Source of the DNA: Lepeophtheirus salmonis
Lineage: Eukaryota > Arthropoda > Copepoda > Siphonostomatoida > Caligidae
Reading direction: 5' to 3'
Assembly (NCBI RefSeq): GCF_016086655.4
Contig: NC_052136.2
Span: forward strand, 8,060,001 to 8,124,000
DNA length: 64,000 nucleotides
Below, one piece after another: positions 32,031 through 43,663 of this stretch (position 1 is its first letter; every line of letters starts with the position of its first letter). A program made the translations under genes and the position numbers. The notes below the pieces were generated by a model. The model was not told the origin of the DNA. It saw only the letters and a program-made list of their open reading frames with translations, and made no database searches.

Positions 32031-34548
32031 CATTTTTATTTTTATATGATTTTCTCACATTGGTGTATTCCTCCGCTCTATTATTTTCGAATTAAATTTT
32101 TCCATGTGGACATTTCCAGTTCTCCTCCATTTTCTTTCATTCCTTTTACAGCTGATTGTATGAAATTGATTTTTTATGTTGAATTTTAAAATGATTATAT
32201 AACTCTCTGAATTCTACAGATTTGTATAGATGAATTTTAAGGGCGTGTGGATACAATTGTACAATCTACCTGTTCAAGGAAATTGTACAATTGCTTAAAA
32301 ATTTGAAATTATTTCAAATCTACTATAATTGAAAAAAAACATTAAAGTTAATTAAAAAGTGAGTTTTTTTAGTTGGCAAACTGAAGAGGGATTTTTTCCC
32401 CCAAAGCTCCTGTCATTATTACTTAACTCCTGAGGAGTGAACTTTATCTACAACATTCCTTGTGAATACTTGTGTAATGTGCTCATAACAGACGGAGAGT
32501 GATACTGGGAATTTGTGGGGGAGTTATAATTGTAAGTCCTTGATTGACTAAGAGATGAATTGAGGGTCGACATTGGAATAATACTTGCCAATGTCCTTCT
32601 TTACTTCATTCTCCACCCCTCCCTTGTTACAACTGATTTTAGCTCATCTCTTACAAAAGATTCTTCAAATGGTGAGGGTTACTACCATGCTTCTCTTTTA
32701 ATTCACCAAAAACACTCCCAATTAGTATTACACAGCGTAAGCCTCGTTACTGTCTTTTCCACGTACTCCCTGTAGTCCCATTCCTACTGATATCAACAGA
32801 TACCTATGACCTCCAGGCTCTTCAGGTTCCTCAAGATGACTGGGCCAAGACTTCCCCTTCAAGTACTCCTTGAGTATGACCTCTCTCTTGGCTTCCATTG
32901 TGGTTAACAAAAGTGTTATTTTATTCAAAACTTCTTGTTTTCATCTATTTTCGATCCAACTAGAGCTTAAACATAATATATTGCAATCTTACATATTATA
33001 TAAAGTTCATTTCACAGGACTTTCCGTGGATTTTGAAACATTACTGGCATGTGTATGTAGTATCGAATATGCAAAAACTTTTTATATGAATTCGCTCTCC
33101 CAAGCGTTTTGTTTGTAGGATCATGTTTTTGTTATTGATGGCTCTAGAAGCTAAAATATGTACTAATAACTAATTACATTATTTTTTTTCTCAAATTCTT
33201 ATTATTATTTATTTATTCTAGAGGAGGGAAACCGTCATTTGTATTGGTTTGAGTATTCAATAGCTCTCCCAAGTAGCGTTCTAGAGACTAAAGTACTCCC
33301 GGGTTGATTCATCTTTTATTTTGAGTAACTTGAATTATGATGCATATTTAATGTACTTTAATTCTACTTTCTGTAATATCCGAGGGTTCTAACTACGATG
33401 AATGCAAGTAACTGATTCTCAAAATATCAAGCCGGTATTTGCAGTCTATTTTAGTCTTTGATACGGTATCGATAATAGATGTAAACATCAGTCTGAGACG
33501 CCAAAAGGAGCAAAATCTTCGTACCTCACCCCTGCGGACACCCCTGATCAAAACCTTCGAAAGAAGGTTTACCGATGCCAATACAAGTAGTTATTTTAGA
33601 AAAAAACAATTTAACTAATTTTGGCACCAACTGTTTAGCTGTCTATGTTTTTATATTTAAAATAATTAAATATTTAAAGAGATAAAACAACTTTTTAAAT
33701 GTTGCTTGCTCTCTGAGCACATTCAAAAAGTGCTTCGATGAATTCTAAAAACAAAACATTTTTTTTTTTTTTTAATTTCAATAATCCTAGCTCCTAATAT
33801 CTCTTAGACTCTCACGATCAAAAAGTGACACCTTAGAATATCCGTTTAGTAAAATATATAGTTTACAATTATATATTACTACTATTATTAATGTAAAGAC
33901 TCGATCCAATACCATCTTAAGTAATTTTGTCTTTACCGATTTGGATCCGATATTTTGGTGAAGATCTTTCAAATCGTGGACAAATTATTTTGATCACTTC
34001 ATACATAAGTATATTTTTTTGACCCTGCCCTATGAACGGATTTTCTCCTTTAAATGTTGTATACTTAGATATAAAGTATTTTAAATTTAATGTGAACATC
34101 ATTTTACTCATGTTCACAATTTGGAAAAACAACATTACGTCATCAATCAAACCCATTTATCTTTTTGTGAGATCCATCTAGACACCATGTGTCGGATTCA
34201 GATCACACTTGGATAAGGGAACCGAATTAGATATACCCGACAAATATTATTTCAGTCTCACATTTTATTACTTCTAGACCGAAACTCAAAAATCATAGAT
34301 TAGTGTAGATTTCTACGGGTATGTAAAAAAACTTGAACCCAAGATGTTAGCTGTGACAATTTGAAAAATGTTGGAAAAGGATCAGCTTAGCTGTCATGAC
34401 ATTTTTATTATATTAGATTAATAAAAACATAATATAGTAAAGAAAACAAGGGAAAATGACAGCTGAATATAACTTTTCCTTTCTATTAAAATAACTTTTA
34501 GTCGGGAGAGGGTGTAACACTCCTGCCCTGTAGACATAGCCCTGAATA
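32031..34548. other. AT-rich sequence with one weak candidate exon
   Basis: No recognised gene. A candidate first exon on the minus strand (32,804-32,898) is listed separately. A patch near 33,500-33,545 (CACCCCTGCGGACACCCCTG) resembles the G/C-rich end of the AT-rich repeat family. Confidence 0.4.
32804..32898 (-). other. Weak candidate first coding exon
   Basis: On the minus strand an ATG in a good context (CCACAATGG) opens a 32-codon reading frame (MEAKREVILKEYLKGK, then EEPEEPGGH). Codons are more G/C-rich than the neighbourhood, and the frame meets a GTATCT donor at 32,803. No downstream exon or family is recognised. It could be part of an undetected host gene or chance. Confidence 0.18.
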
Positions 34549-34961
34549 ATGATAATTAGTGTTGTGATAGGTGTTAATTAGGACTGATGCTCGTGGTCCA
34601 GTACAGTCCCACTTTTTGGTCCTTAAAGAAGGTGAAATATATCCCTCGTGACGTCATTGTCGGTGTTTTTCCTTTTTTTAATAATTCTGTTTTATAATAA
34701 AATACATTATATAACTAAAGAAAATATAATAAGTTCCTATTATATAAAATTATAATAAAAATTAGAATAATTTGTGCAGGATAGGTGCAAGCATCATGAT
34801 ACCTTATCTCATATTTCTTATTTGGCTTAATACACCATGCAGATTTGTATGAAAAATTCTAATGACCGACAGTTCAGGACCAATTTCAAGGAATGAAATT
34901 CCTAACGACTAGAACTGGAATGGACCAAATAAATAAGGACCGGTACAACACTAATGATAAT
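34549..34961. mobile_element. hAT MITE with perfect 8-bp target-site duplication
   Basis: The 397-bp element at 34,557-34,953 starts TAGTGTTGTGATAGG and ends with the reverse complement of TAGTGTTGTACCGG. It is flanked on both sides by the identical octamer ATGATAAT (34,549-34,556 and 34,954-34,961), the duplication length of hAT insertions. The interior (AT-rich, with a GGACCAATTT-type region) encodes nothing. The clean duplication suggests a fairly recent insertion mobilised in trans. Confidence 0.8.
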
Positions 34962-34964
34962 TGT

Positions 34965-34991
34965 TTTTTTTTTTTTTTTTTTTTTGGGGGG
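34965..34991. repeat. Homopolymer junction T(n)G(7)
   Basis: A run of about 20 T is followed by seven G directly beside the hAT MITE. A similar T15-G6 junction occurs at about 17,166-17,187. Confidence 0.75.
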
Positions 34992-35092
34992 GTAATTCTT
35001 TTAATTGCCAAAAAGTAAAAATCTTCTTTTAAGCTAAGATTTTATACGAATCACCATTTGTATAAGTTGTCTATATACTAAATAATATAGAC

Positions 35093-35665
35093 CAGTGGTG
35101 GTTCCCAAAGTTGTGGTCGTGAAGCATGTTGAGGTTGTGGGGCACAACGTAGGGTAGCGAGATTATTAAAAAAATAAATATATATAATTTAAATTAACAT
35201 TACTTTGAGTGGTATCAAACTATTATAATGATGAATGAGCATATTTTGCATAAATCTCTTTTGGATCATTTTAAATAGTATTTTCCAGAAGATAGTGCTC
35301 CACAAAAACATATCTGGTTACGCCCTTTACTGCCACAGTCATTTGATATGGCAAATGCGCGTATCAAGCCTTAATAGAACCAAACACTAAAAACAGATTT
35401 TGGTTCTAAAACACATAACAAATTCTAGATTTCTCTGATACATGAGTACCCACTGCTTGCTAAAGCTGATTATGTTTATTCATACCATTGTGTTTAACTT
35501 ATTTATGTGAGACTACATTTGACGTATTAATTTACTTGGATAAAAAAATAAATTCAGATTGCAGTTTAATGTGGAGGATGAGCTTCAAGATGCTATGTCC
35601 AAAATAAAGCCTAAAATAAAAATGCTTTGTTCAATGCAAACATTGTCACACATTGTCTAGCAATA
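35093..35665 (+). mobile_element. Internally deleted hAT (ZBED-like) element, remnant
   Basis: The left end CAGTGGTGGTTCCCAAAG is a Charlie-type hAT terminus. About 480 bp later, the plus-strand frame reads VNVEDELQDAMSKIKPKI and then KMLCSMQTLSHIV. This matches the extreme C-terminus of ZBED5-like transposases (NVEDDLRLALSNIxPRI). Nearly all of the transposase is deleted. A frame-shifted TYLCE-F-like segment lies just upstream (about 35,500). Confidence 0.55.
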
Positions 35666-35844
35666 TATTTTTACGGTCGAACTCAAAAAAGTATAGGAAA
35701 CGCGGCTATAGAGAACTTTGTTTTAATTCAATACTTGTAATGTGCTCATAAAAGTATATAGTTACTTATGAATACGTGAATAAAAAGTAGGCCACTCAAT
35801 GTATATTCAATGATGTACTCATTTGCGTAAGGGAACTATGTTCA

Positions 35845-35852
35845 TATATAAA
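35845..35852 (+). promoter_or_regulatory. TATA box of Cys-rich gene B
   Basis: CATATATAAACA, 85 bp upstream of the start codon. The flanking promoter differs from the A/C/D promoter, in line with the divergent 5' part of gene B. Confidence 0.6.
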
Positions 35853-35929
35853 CATATAACTTTTTGATAGAAACATCAGATGTTTGAGATAATTACAACT
35901 GACACATACGAAAGGAACATTTGAACAAT

Positions 35930-37054
35930 ATGCATAAAAAGATGATACTAATCCTTGTTTTTCTCGGAGTTTTTACTCAAGTATCTACCCAAGGATTGGA
36001 TAGAGAATATTTACTGAGACAATTAGATAAATTGGACAACAAAGACAAGTTATTTGCCAGAAAAAAAAAACAATAATTGATAATGGAGGCTTAATTCCAC
36101 CCGATAAAGACGGTAACATTTGCAAAACATTAAGGGTATTCATCAAGCAAACAGAATATGAACGAGGAATGGAGTGTAACCACACCGTCACTAAAAAATG
36201 TCATCTGACTTACATCACTGACTACACTTCCTCTGCTGATAAGAAATGTGAGACCAACTACAGAAAGAGTTGTCACATTGTGTTTAGGCCACAAGTAAGT
36301 AATATATATTTATAGCAAAAGGGACAAGTTTGTCTAGAAAAAATAATATATTTTTTCTTGTAGTCTCACCAAGAGAAGGTTAAAATATGTCACACTCCCA
36401 ACGAACGTATCTGTGGTGATGAGGAAACCGGAGAAGAAATCTGTTCCACTCAGTATGAAACTGTTTGTGAAACCACATTTAAGGAGTACGAACTTAAGGA
36501 AGATGAACCCGTCTGCAAAATGGTTGAGAAGAAGCGATGCGAAAATGTTCAGGTTGAGGTCTTCAACTTGCCCAAAAGGGAAGGAGAAGAGAGTACCAGT
36601 CCAACTGTTGTCAAACAAAGGTGTGAGAACTGGCCCGTCCAAGAATGCACATTGATCTCCAAAAACGTCAAGAAAATTCATCCTGAGACCTCCTGCAAAA
36701 AAATCGCGAAGAACGTTTGCATGCCCAACACCTGTAAACTTGTTGCCGGCAAAGAAATCTGTAATGAGGAAACCAGAACCCTTGTTCAAAACATCCCTGA
36801 GGAAGAATGTAATCTTGAACCTCATGAGAACTGCCAATCTGAGTCCTCTCTTGTCCCACGGTAAAGGATTTGCCTCTATATTATTTTATATTCTACATTT
36901 ATCGTTTTCCAGCCTGGTTCCCATGAAGAACTGTGTCGATGTTCCCAAGGAGGTCTGTGTCAATACAAAGAAGAACCCAGAGCAAGTTAATGTTCCAGTA
37001 TCAAAGAAATGGTGCTATAATGTAAAGGAATTGCAAACAGCTGTAGCTGAATAA
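35930..37054 (+). CDS. Secreted cysteine-rich protein, copy B (mosaic; one homopolymer frameshift)
   Basis: Exons 35,930-36,294, 36,364-36,860 and 36,913-37,054. The start gives a signal peptide (residues about 1-21, MHKKMILILVFLG) unlike copies A/C/D. The first 40-odd residues match only loosely (LDREYLLRQLDKLD). In the A10 run at 36,061-36,070 the frame breaks: exon 1 is 365 bp, and one more A (or two fewer) would restore it. From about 36,165 through intron 1, exon 2 and into intron 2 it is almost identical to A/C. Exon 3 starts alike but ends differently (NPEQVNVPVSKKWCYNVKEL). That is the pattern of a gene-conversion tract inside an older paralogue. All C-x7-C modules of the family are kept. 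Either the assembly misjudged the A run or this copy is a pseudogene. Confidence 0.78.
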
Positions 37055-37086
37055 AAAAAAGTGTATCTCCCCTTTTTCTTATCACC

Positions 37087-37106
37087 ATTTGACTGGATAA
37101 TTTATA
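37087..37106 (+). promoter_or_regulatory. Conserved 3'-UTR motif of Cys-rich gene B
   Basis: ATTTGACTGGATAATTTATA, 32 bp after the stop, nearly identical to the motif after A and D. Confidence 0.45.
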
Positions 37107-37109
37107 GTT

Positions 37110-37779
37110 TTTTATTGCTTTTTTGTATGTCTTTTTTTATGTAATTTTTATTAAAATACCTATAGGAAATTGGAAATCTTCATAATGAAAATCAAATTAT
37201 TTTTAGTCTGTTTCTTTACATTTGCCTAATACATGACTAAATAAGTTATAGTTATTTGTATTTAAATGTTGAATTTGAAAATTGTTTTATCTTAAATATG
37301 TTAAGTCAAATAATAGGATTTTTGACAGTCCATTGTTGAAAAAAAATCTAAAGCTCTTTTATATGGAAAATAAGGAATTTTTGACTATTTTATTGTTATT
37401 TTATACATTATAAATAATAAACTATGACCCCCTAAATAACCCCGTGAAGATTCCCTATTCTTTGTTGTACATCTTGTATTTCTTTATACACTCCTGGATT
37501 GGATTATTTCAGTCGGGAAAAATGACATGTCGCTCCAAAAATCGGACAACTTATATTGTTATTGAAAAAAAATGGAAATATATTTTCTAAAAAATGTAAT
37601 CAAATTTTTTTTCACACTCCAGTGTTTCCCTTATTGTAGTTATAGATGGCCCGGATTTACCTGAACGACCCTGTATTACCTATCGTTACGTCTTTTTAAT
37701 TATTACGGCTAATATTAATTTTCATAATGTAATTTTCAACTGACGTACATAAAGGTCTCTCTAATCAATTTTGGACTAA
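37110..37779. other. AT-rich sequence, nothing certain
   Basis: GCCCGGATTTACCTGAACGA near 37,650 may belong to the left end of the mariner relic that follows, but no TIR pair was found. Confidence 0.4.
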
Positions 37780-38749
37780 TTTCAAATCAAAATGTCAGAG
37801 CAAGACGTAAATAAAGAAGGGTAATCGATTTGTTAAACGCGCAAATTTTAATTCGGGAAATTTGTTGCATGATTGACGTCAGTTAGACTTCTTTTTGCAA
37901 ATTACAGAAGCGATTACGGGAAGAGGGTAACGAAGATACGATCATCAAGCATAAGGAAGGTACAAGACGTCCTAAATGGGACAATTTAGAATAAATTATT
38001 TTCGAAATTATCCATTTAGATCGATGGGATCCATTGTATAAGAACTTGGGGTTTCGGATACGACCATTTATTTTTCAGGCGCTATAAACTGCTTTTCTCT
38101 CAAGCAATGATATACACAAGTCTATAAAGATCCCAATGACTTTTGAATTGATTGAAAGGAAAGGGATCGATTGTAAAAATCTTCTCTGAAAATAAACTTT
38201 TTAGGGTTTACCCTTGTCCTAACAGTCTAAACGTTTTTTTCTTGCCCAAAAGAAGAATGATGTCATCCCAGTCAATATTCTCAGCTTCAATAATTGCCCT
38301 TGCTGTCATTTCCAGCGATGTAAGTACAATGCCTCCCCATACATCCTGTAAATGGTTCGAAAGCTAACATGGATGGATCTATCCGGGTGCTCTGGGACGT
38401 CTTGAAGCCCTGTATTGACAAAATATTACAATAGGGGAAATTTGTCGTGGCAGGAGGGATCCCCATGCCATACTAGCTGCCAAAGTAAACAATGGTGTCT
38501 CGAGAATTTTTAATACTTCTGAGACTGGCTTCCATCCTCTCCCAATCTCAATCCCCTTTATTTTTATCTTTAGGGCTAAATCGACAAGAGTTTTGGGACA
38601 TTCTGTCATCCAAATATCAATATCTTCAATGTCCCCATTTCAGAAAAATGGGCAAAATCCCCCCTGATTAATTTCCGAGAGTCTGTCGAAGCTTGGGGTC
38701 TTGTCTAAAAAAATTCATCAGTACTGAAGGAGGATATTTTGAATAATAC
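37780..38749 (+). pseudogene. maT-family transposase pseudogene (family 4)
   Basis: Plus-strand frames read MSEQDVNKEG and a degenerate helix-turn-helix at about 37,790-38,100. KIFSENKLFRVYPCPNS follows at about 38,178, equivalent to FSDEKLFTVDPxxN with the first aspartate changed. Then come AVISSDVSTMPPHTS, a degraded second-aspartate block, WLPSSPNLNPLYFYL (aspartates lost) and finally SVLKEDILNN near 38,720. Several frameshifts and stops. Typical full maT length but inactive. Confidence 0.7.
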
Positions 38750-41120
38750 CGTTTTAATTAATTATCCATCAATTATATGTATAATAATCATAGAATTAAC
38801 CCAAAAGAGATTGCTGTCATAAGCGAAATACTATCTAACTTACAAAAAAGAATTGTTGCATATGGATTTGGATTTAAGTGAGAATTCTATTTTATTGTTT
38901 GTTTCAGGAGATATATTAAAATTGCAGTCCTCTAGACATAAGTGCACCTACAATTATGACCAGCTTATGGATTCAATGGGGTTTCCTTATGTTACTTTGG
39001 ATTAATCAATGGAGAATAGTGATAAAACTAAACTACTTGAGTAAATAAACTGAGGATTACTCTATACCCCAAGCCACTCAGCTTCTTCTCTGGTAGTTCA
39101 AATATATCAAGTATACAGCCTCATCATGAAGACAGAAAATATCAAATCTAACTTTTTTTAAAGCTAAAATCTTAGAATTTCCTCAAAAGTGTTCAATTAT
39201 ATATAACTCATCTATTGGGTGGTTCCCCTCTAAAAAAGAGAAGGTCATATGGGTGTTTAATCCTCCTAAATAATATATTTCATCAATTCTCCTATCAAAC
39301 AATATTTATATGTCTATAAAATTCCATAGGATGGTGTTGATTTATTTATGGTAAATGTATCATCTAAGACTATGAAAAAAATCCTGAGTATTCCATATGT
39401 TTAGAGTTCCGGGATGTACTGTATGATACTATTTGTACATGGTCGATTTGATATATACAGACTATTTTAGACTTGTATTTAAAACAACACGTAGAGCAAA
39501 TAGTTCAATAAAAAGATAACTAACCATATTTATTGTAGGCCTAAAATTAAACACATATTCAATTTCATCATCTTCAATAGCAGTCTTTGACTCAATACGA
39601 GTTCACCACATCCTCGAAAGAAATGGAGTCTTTATGTCACTGAAACTGTTCCTAATGATAGGCAGAGCAATATTGACGACTGTAAAGTTCGCTTAGAATC
39701 AATGAAATTCAATATAGTGAAACCTGGTTTAACGGCCACCCGTTTCAATCTGCAATATCCAGTTTTCAAATTTAAAATTGTTATAAAATTGTAAACCTTG
39801 TTTAAGAGGTCACCAGCACTAAGCAGAGACTTTTTCAGTTTCCCTTACCTAATGCTTCTTCTTAACACATTTTTTTAAATAAAACAAAGCTTACAAATAA
39901 TAATTAATTACAAGAGTCAGCAAAATTTTAATTTTTTGAAAATCTTTTTAATTCCACATTAAATTCAAGTAGTAGTGACCGAGTTGGTTCAAAAACAGTA
40001 ATTATTATTTTTAAATCAAATTTTGTTGTTGGAATTTTCGGATTTTACCCTTCCTATAAGTTTTAACCAATTTATGAGTGTAGTACAAAATTAATGATTC
40101 ACATAAAAGTCAGTTGTTTTTTCTTTTTGAAAGTTTTTATGCTGATCTCCAATATGTGCAGATATTTGATATGCAGTCATCCAATGTTGAGAAATTAACA
40201 TTTAAAGGTTATAAAGCAATATATTTTAATAAAAAGGCGAGGTTTTGAAATCAAATTCAATTTTAGTATTGTTTTTTTTTTTGGATACAATAGCATATTC
40301 TGAGGATTCTAGAAAAAACAAAACACATTTAAGTTTTCTTATAAATGCTCATTCTATCAAATTTTAATGTGATTTTCTTTTTTTTTTTTTTGGCATATTT
40401 ATCAATATTAATTATGTCGATAATAAATTATATATTTTGTATTATCAAGAAGTAATTAGTACTACAGGCCTCACACAACCAGTCTCAGTGGGGCATTGCA
40501 ATTTATATAATAATGACAATTTTTTTTTTAATAGCTAATATTTTAGCTCAGACATAGACTAAAAAACCAACATAAAAACAAAACAAATATCAACTTCCTG
40601 ACGATAGGCACAAGCCTAAAATTGAAACATCAGCAATATTTTAGTATTGATTTTAACTAAAAATTATGATGGACTCAAATTATATGAATTGGAATGTTGT
40701 ATTTAAAAAAATTTCAACGACAGCTATTGTAGTACAAAATGATTACTAAGTGTAATAGGGTTTTTATTTGAGATAAATTAACCACGGAAGTATATTTGAT
40801 AGTAAATTGAAGAATGTCGTTAAAATATTGTTGCAAGATATACTTTAAAAATAGGATCTTAAGTTTAATAAAAATCTTGTATCTCGATTCAACTCTAAAA
40901 CTTTAAAGTAAAAGCATGAAAAAACTAAATTTTCGATATATTCCAGATTTTTCACGTCAAAATATATTAAAAAATTTTCAGGAATAAATTAAATTTCAAT
41001 TATTATTTTTTACAAAATAGTTTATTCTATCATTTAGCATAAATCCTGTTAAATCTATTTCAAAATATTATAATGAGTTTTTTTGTATTTGAAAAAAAAA
41101 CACAACACTTTTGTACTGTA
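38750..41120. other. 2.4 kb of AT-rich sequence, no gene recognised
   Basis: No reading frame of interest on either strand. Scattered poly-A and poly-T runs (for example near 40,270 and 40,378). I see no element ends that pair up. Confidence 0.5.
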
Positions 41121-42011
41121 AAGAAGCGGGGATCAAGTTGTCGCCAAAGTATTTTTATACAAAAAACAACACAAAATATACATTTTTAAACTTATTTATT
41201 GAAAATCAAAACTATGACGAGTATATAGGTATAGGGTAGCCATTCCTTCGATATAATCATCGTTGGCATCAATAACAGCCTCAATATGGCCTCTGAAACG
41301 GCCGCAGACTCTTCTGACCATCTCATTGTCCATGTTGCCGAATACCTCCTTGATGGAGCCCATCAGGCTGGCATTGGTGCTATGCGGATTTCTGGGGCTA
41401 TGTCTCTCGACATAGCCCCAGACAAAATAGTCCAAAGGATTAAGGTCGGGAGAGTTAAGAGGTCACAAATCCTTGGTTACGACGTCATAACAGTTCTCGG
41501 TTAACCACTGCATGGAGATTTTGGACACATGGCAGGGTGCTGAGTCCTGTTGCCACACCCAGGGCCTGTCTCTGGCCTTCATGGACCTAGTAGGGTCATC
41601 CTCAACAATCTTTTTCACCTTGTCGACAAAGTCGGTGTCCCTGACCTTCCTGTCGGTGCCCTCCTCCTTGGGTGCCCTCTTTATGGTGGCATCAACATCC
41701 CAGGTGTCCTCTAGCGTCTTACAGATACGCTGAACAGTCCGTAAATTCACTCCTAAGGTTGAAGCAATCGTTGAATTGGAGATTTCACCTCCATTATTAA
41801 CCAATGCCATGACTACGGCGGACCTCGAAAGCTCCTCGTTCCACTTATAGCTCTTTATCTCCTCATATGATGACGACATGATGCTAACTGAACGACGTAT
41901 CGTCAGCTGATGAGAATAGCTTTCCTATTTGGTAACCTGATTTTTATTTGATAATGTCGTCTTCAAGTTATCAAGGTTTAAAGTAGGCGACAATTTGATC
42001 CCCGCTCCCTG
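41121..42011 (-). mobile_element. maT/mariner element with internal deletion (family 2)
   Basis: Both ends are present. The right end, read on the minus strand, starts CAGGGAGCGGGGATCAAATT after a TA (42,012-42,013). The left end starts AAGAAGCGGGGATCAAGTTG after a TA. The length of 891 bp, against about 1.3 kb expected, reflects a deletion of the middle of the transposase gene. The family is the same as the element at 28,552. Confidence 0.85.
41196..41879 (-). pseudogene. maT transposase, internally deleted (family 2)
   Basis: The ATG at 41,879 gives the same N-terminus as the 28,683 copy (NSTIASTLGVNLRTVQRICK). After residue about 104 (SMKA) the sequence jumps to RDRPWVWQQDSAPCH, deleting the first catalytic aspartate region. 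The second block (QQDSAPCH) is intact. A stop replaces the Trp before PLNSPDLNPLDYFVWGYVER (third aspartate, DD37D spacing), and the C-terminus runs to 41,196. The part downstream of the stop is open and carries an 11-bp inverted repeat (GGGGCTATGTC/GACATAGCCCC) within the GYVERHSP codons. Confidence 0.82.
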
Positions 42012-43523
42012 TATATAAATATGCTCACCTATTAATAGTGTTGTATTGGCCCTTATCTAGAACTGATGACTACGTTTCAGTTCAATAGGCAGGAACAAAC
42101 TAAAATATATATATTATCCGCATGGTGGTGTGACTCACTGTCCCTTTGGCTAATATTTAGTATTGATTACTTGAGGCTTTACGTCAACTGTTGTGTGCCC
42201 CGCTATATGTTTGCTTGAGTTATTACTTTAATTAATTATTATAACTTATAAGATATATAATTATACTTATATAAAATTATTGCAAATTTCAATATTTGTG
42301 AATACTGTTGTTGTCCCTGGGTGCACCAGGGGAAGATCATTGCGATTCCCTTCAAATTAAAGTAAATGTCTTAAGTGATGGATTGTTCCAAGATGAGAAG
42401 ACGTTAATGGTTTACTCTGGAGGTCATCACTATACTCTGTGTCATGTGAACAACACATCCAGGCAGAAGATTTCTGAGTGGCAAGGGAAACTCTGGCTTC
42501 CGTGGGAGGAAAAGTATATCGACATTTGAAACGATATGGAGCCCATCCCTTTTTCTTTGGTCACAATCAAATAAAAATCTAATTGAGGGAAGTCATCGTT
42601 TGATCAATATTGAAGATGGGGCAAGTTTAAGGTATTTAAATCTTCCTACGAAACTATTTTATTTTATAAACTGTATTTGTATCTAGTTATTTGTTAGTGG
42701 AGGAAGTACAGACTGAGAACATAAAGGGTGATAATTAAAGTACAATAATTGACAGAGATGAGCAATCAGATCCGTTGATCACAAATTATCACTATGTTCA
42801 AACTACCAAAAAAGACATCCTTCCACCTATGATATTGATCCAGAACTTTGCTAATAATCAACAATGGTCAAATCCATTTTTAATCAAATATTTGAAGAAC
42901 TGTTGAAATCCTCATCATCACTTTCCTGATGCACTTCATCGTCCTAAATTATTATTAAAATTGTATGCATAGTGTGGAAATCACGTTTTTTCCTAATTTT
43001 AACTTATATCATAATATTCAAACAAGAGATCACATAAACATAATTAACTAGTTGTAAAATTAGCCACAACCAATCAGTTCTAAAATAAATAATTACAATT
43101 CTACTCCTAACTTTTTTGGGCCAATTTTGCAAAATGATTCCATTCTATACAGAAAAGAAAAAGTTGAATTGATAAAAAATATATCGATTATACGTAATTA
43201 ATTAATATAGGCCTTAAGGCAGGTTACAACCTCTATTGTGCATATATGATTAAAGGAATTTTTTTGTAAGATCAACTCTTCTCCCGATATCGTTTATATA
43301 TATAAATATACTTAAACGTGTACACACAGGATATATGTAGTAACCCACCTTTATTCGTTTAAGAAATAAAAATAAAATAACAAAATTAAATTTGTTTGCA
43401 ACATGAGTATTTATAGGACACTAAAGTTAATGAAAATTCAAGGCACAAAATTTCTAAAAAAAAATACATACCCAAATATGTATGTATAATATTAAATAAT
43501 GCAAATGCTTTGATTAAACATTA
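42012..43523. other. AT-rich sequence upstream of gene C, no gene recognised
   Basis: A 73-codon frame at 42,308-42,529 (CHVNNTSRQKISEWQGKLW) has more balanced composition than its surroundings, but no family is recognised. Gene C's promoter similarity begins at about 43,524. Confidence 0.4.
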
Positions 43524-43581
43524 GAACAAAAGTGGGTTATTCAGAAATAAATCTCTGGTTAATTCATCTATGACGGAGAAC

Positions 43582-43589
43582 TATATAAG
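43582..43589 (+). promoter_or_regulatory. TATA box of Cys-rich gene C
   Basis: CTATATAAGC, 82 bp before the start codon, within a promoter (43,524-43,663) nearly identical to that of copy D. Confidence 0.7.
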
Positions 43590-43663
43590 CATTACAGTTT
43601 TTTGAAATTAGCATCAGACACAAAAGATCCAATCTTCAAGTAAGAGGAAAAATATCTGACAAT

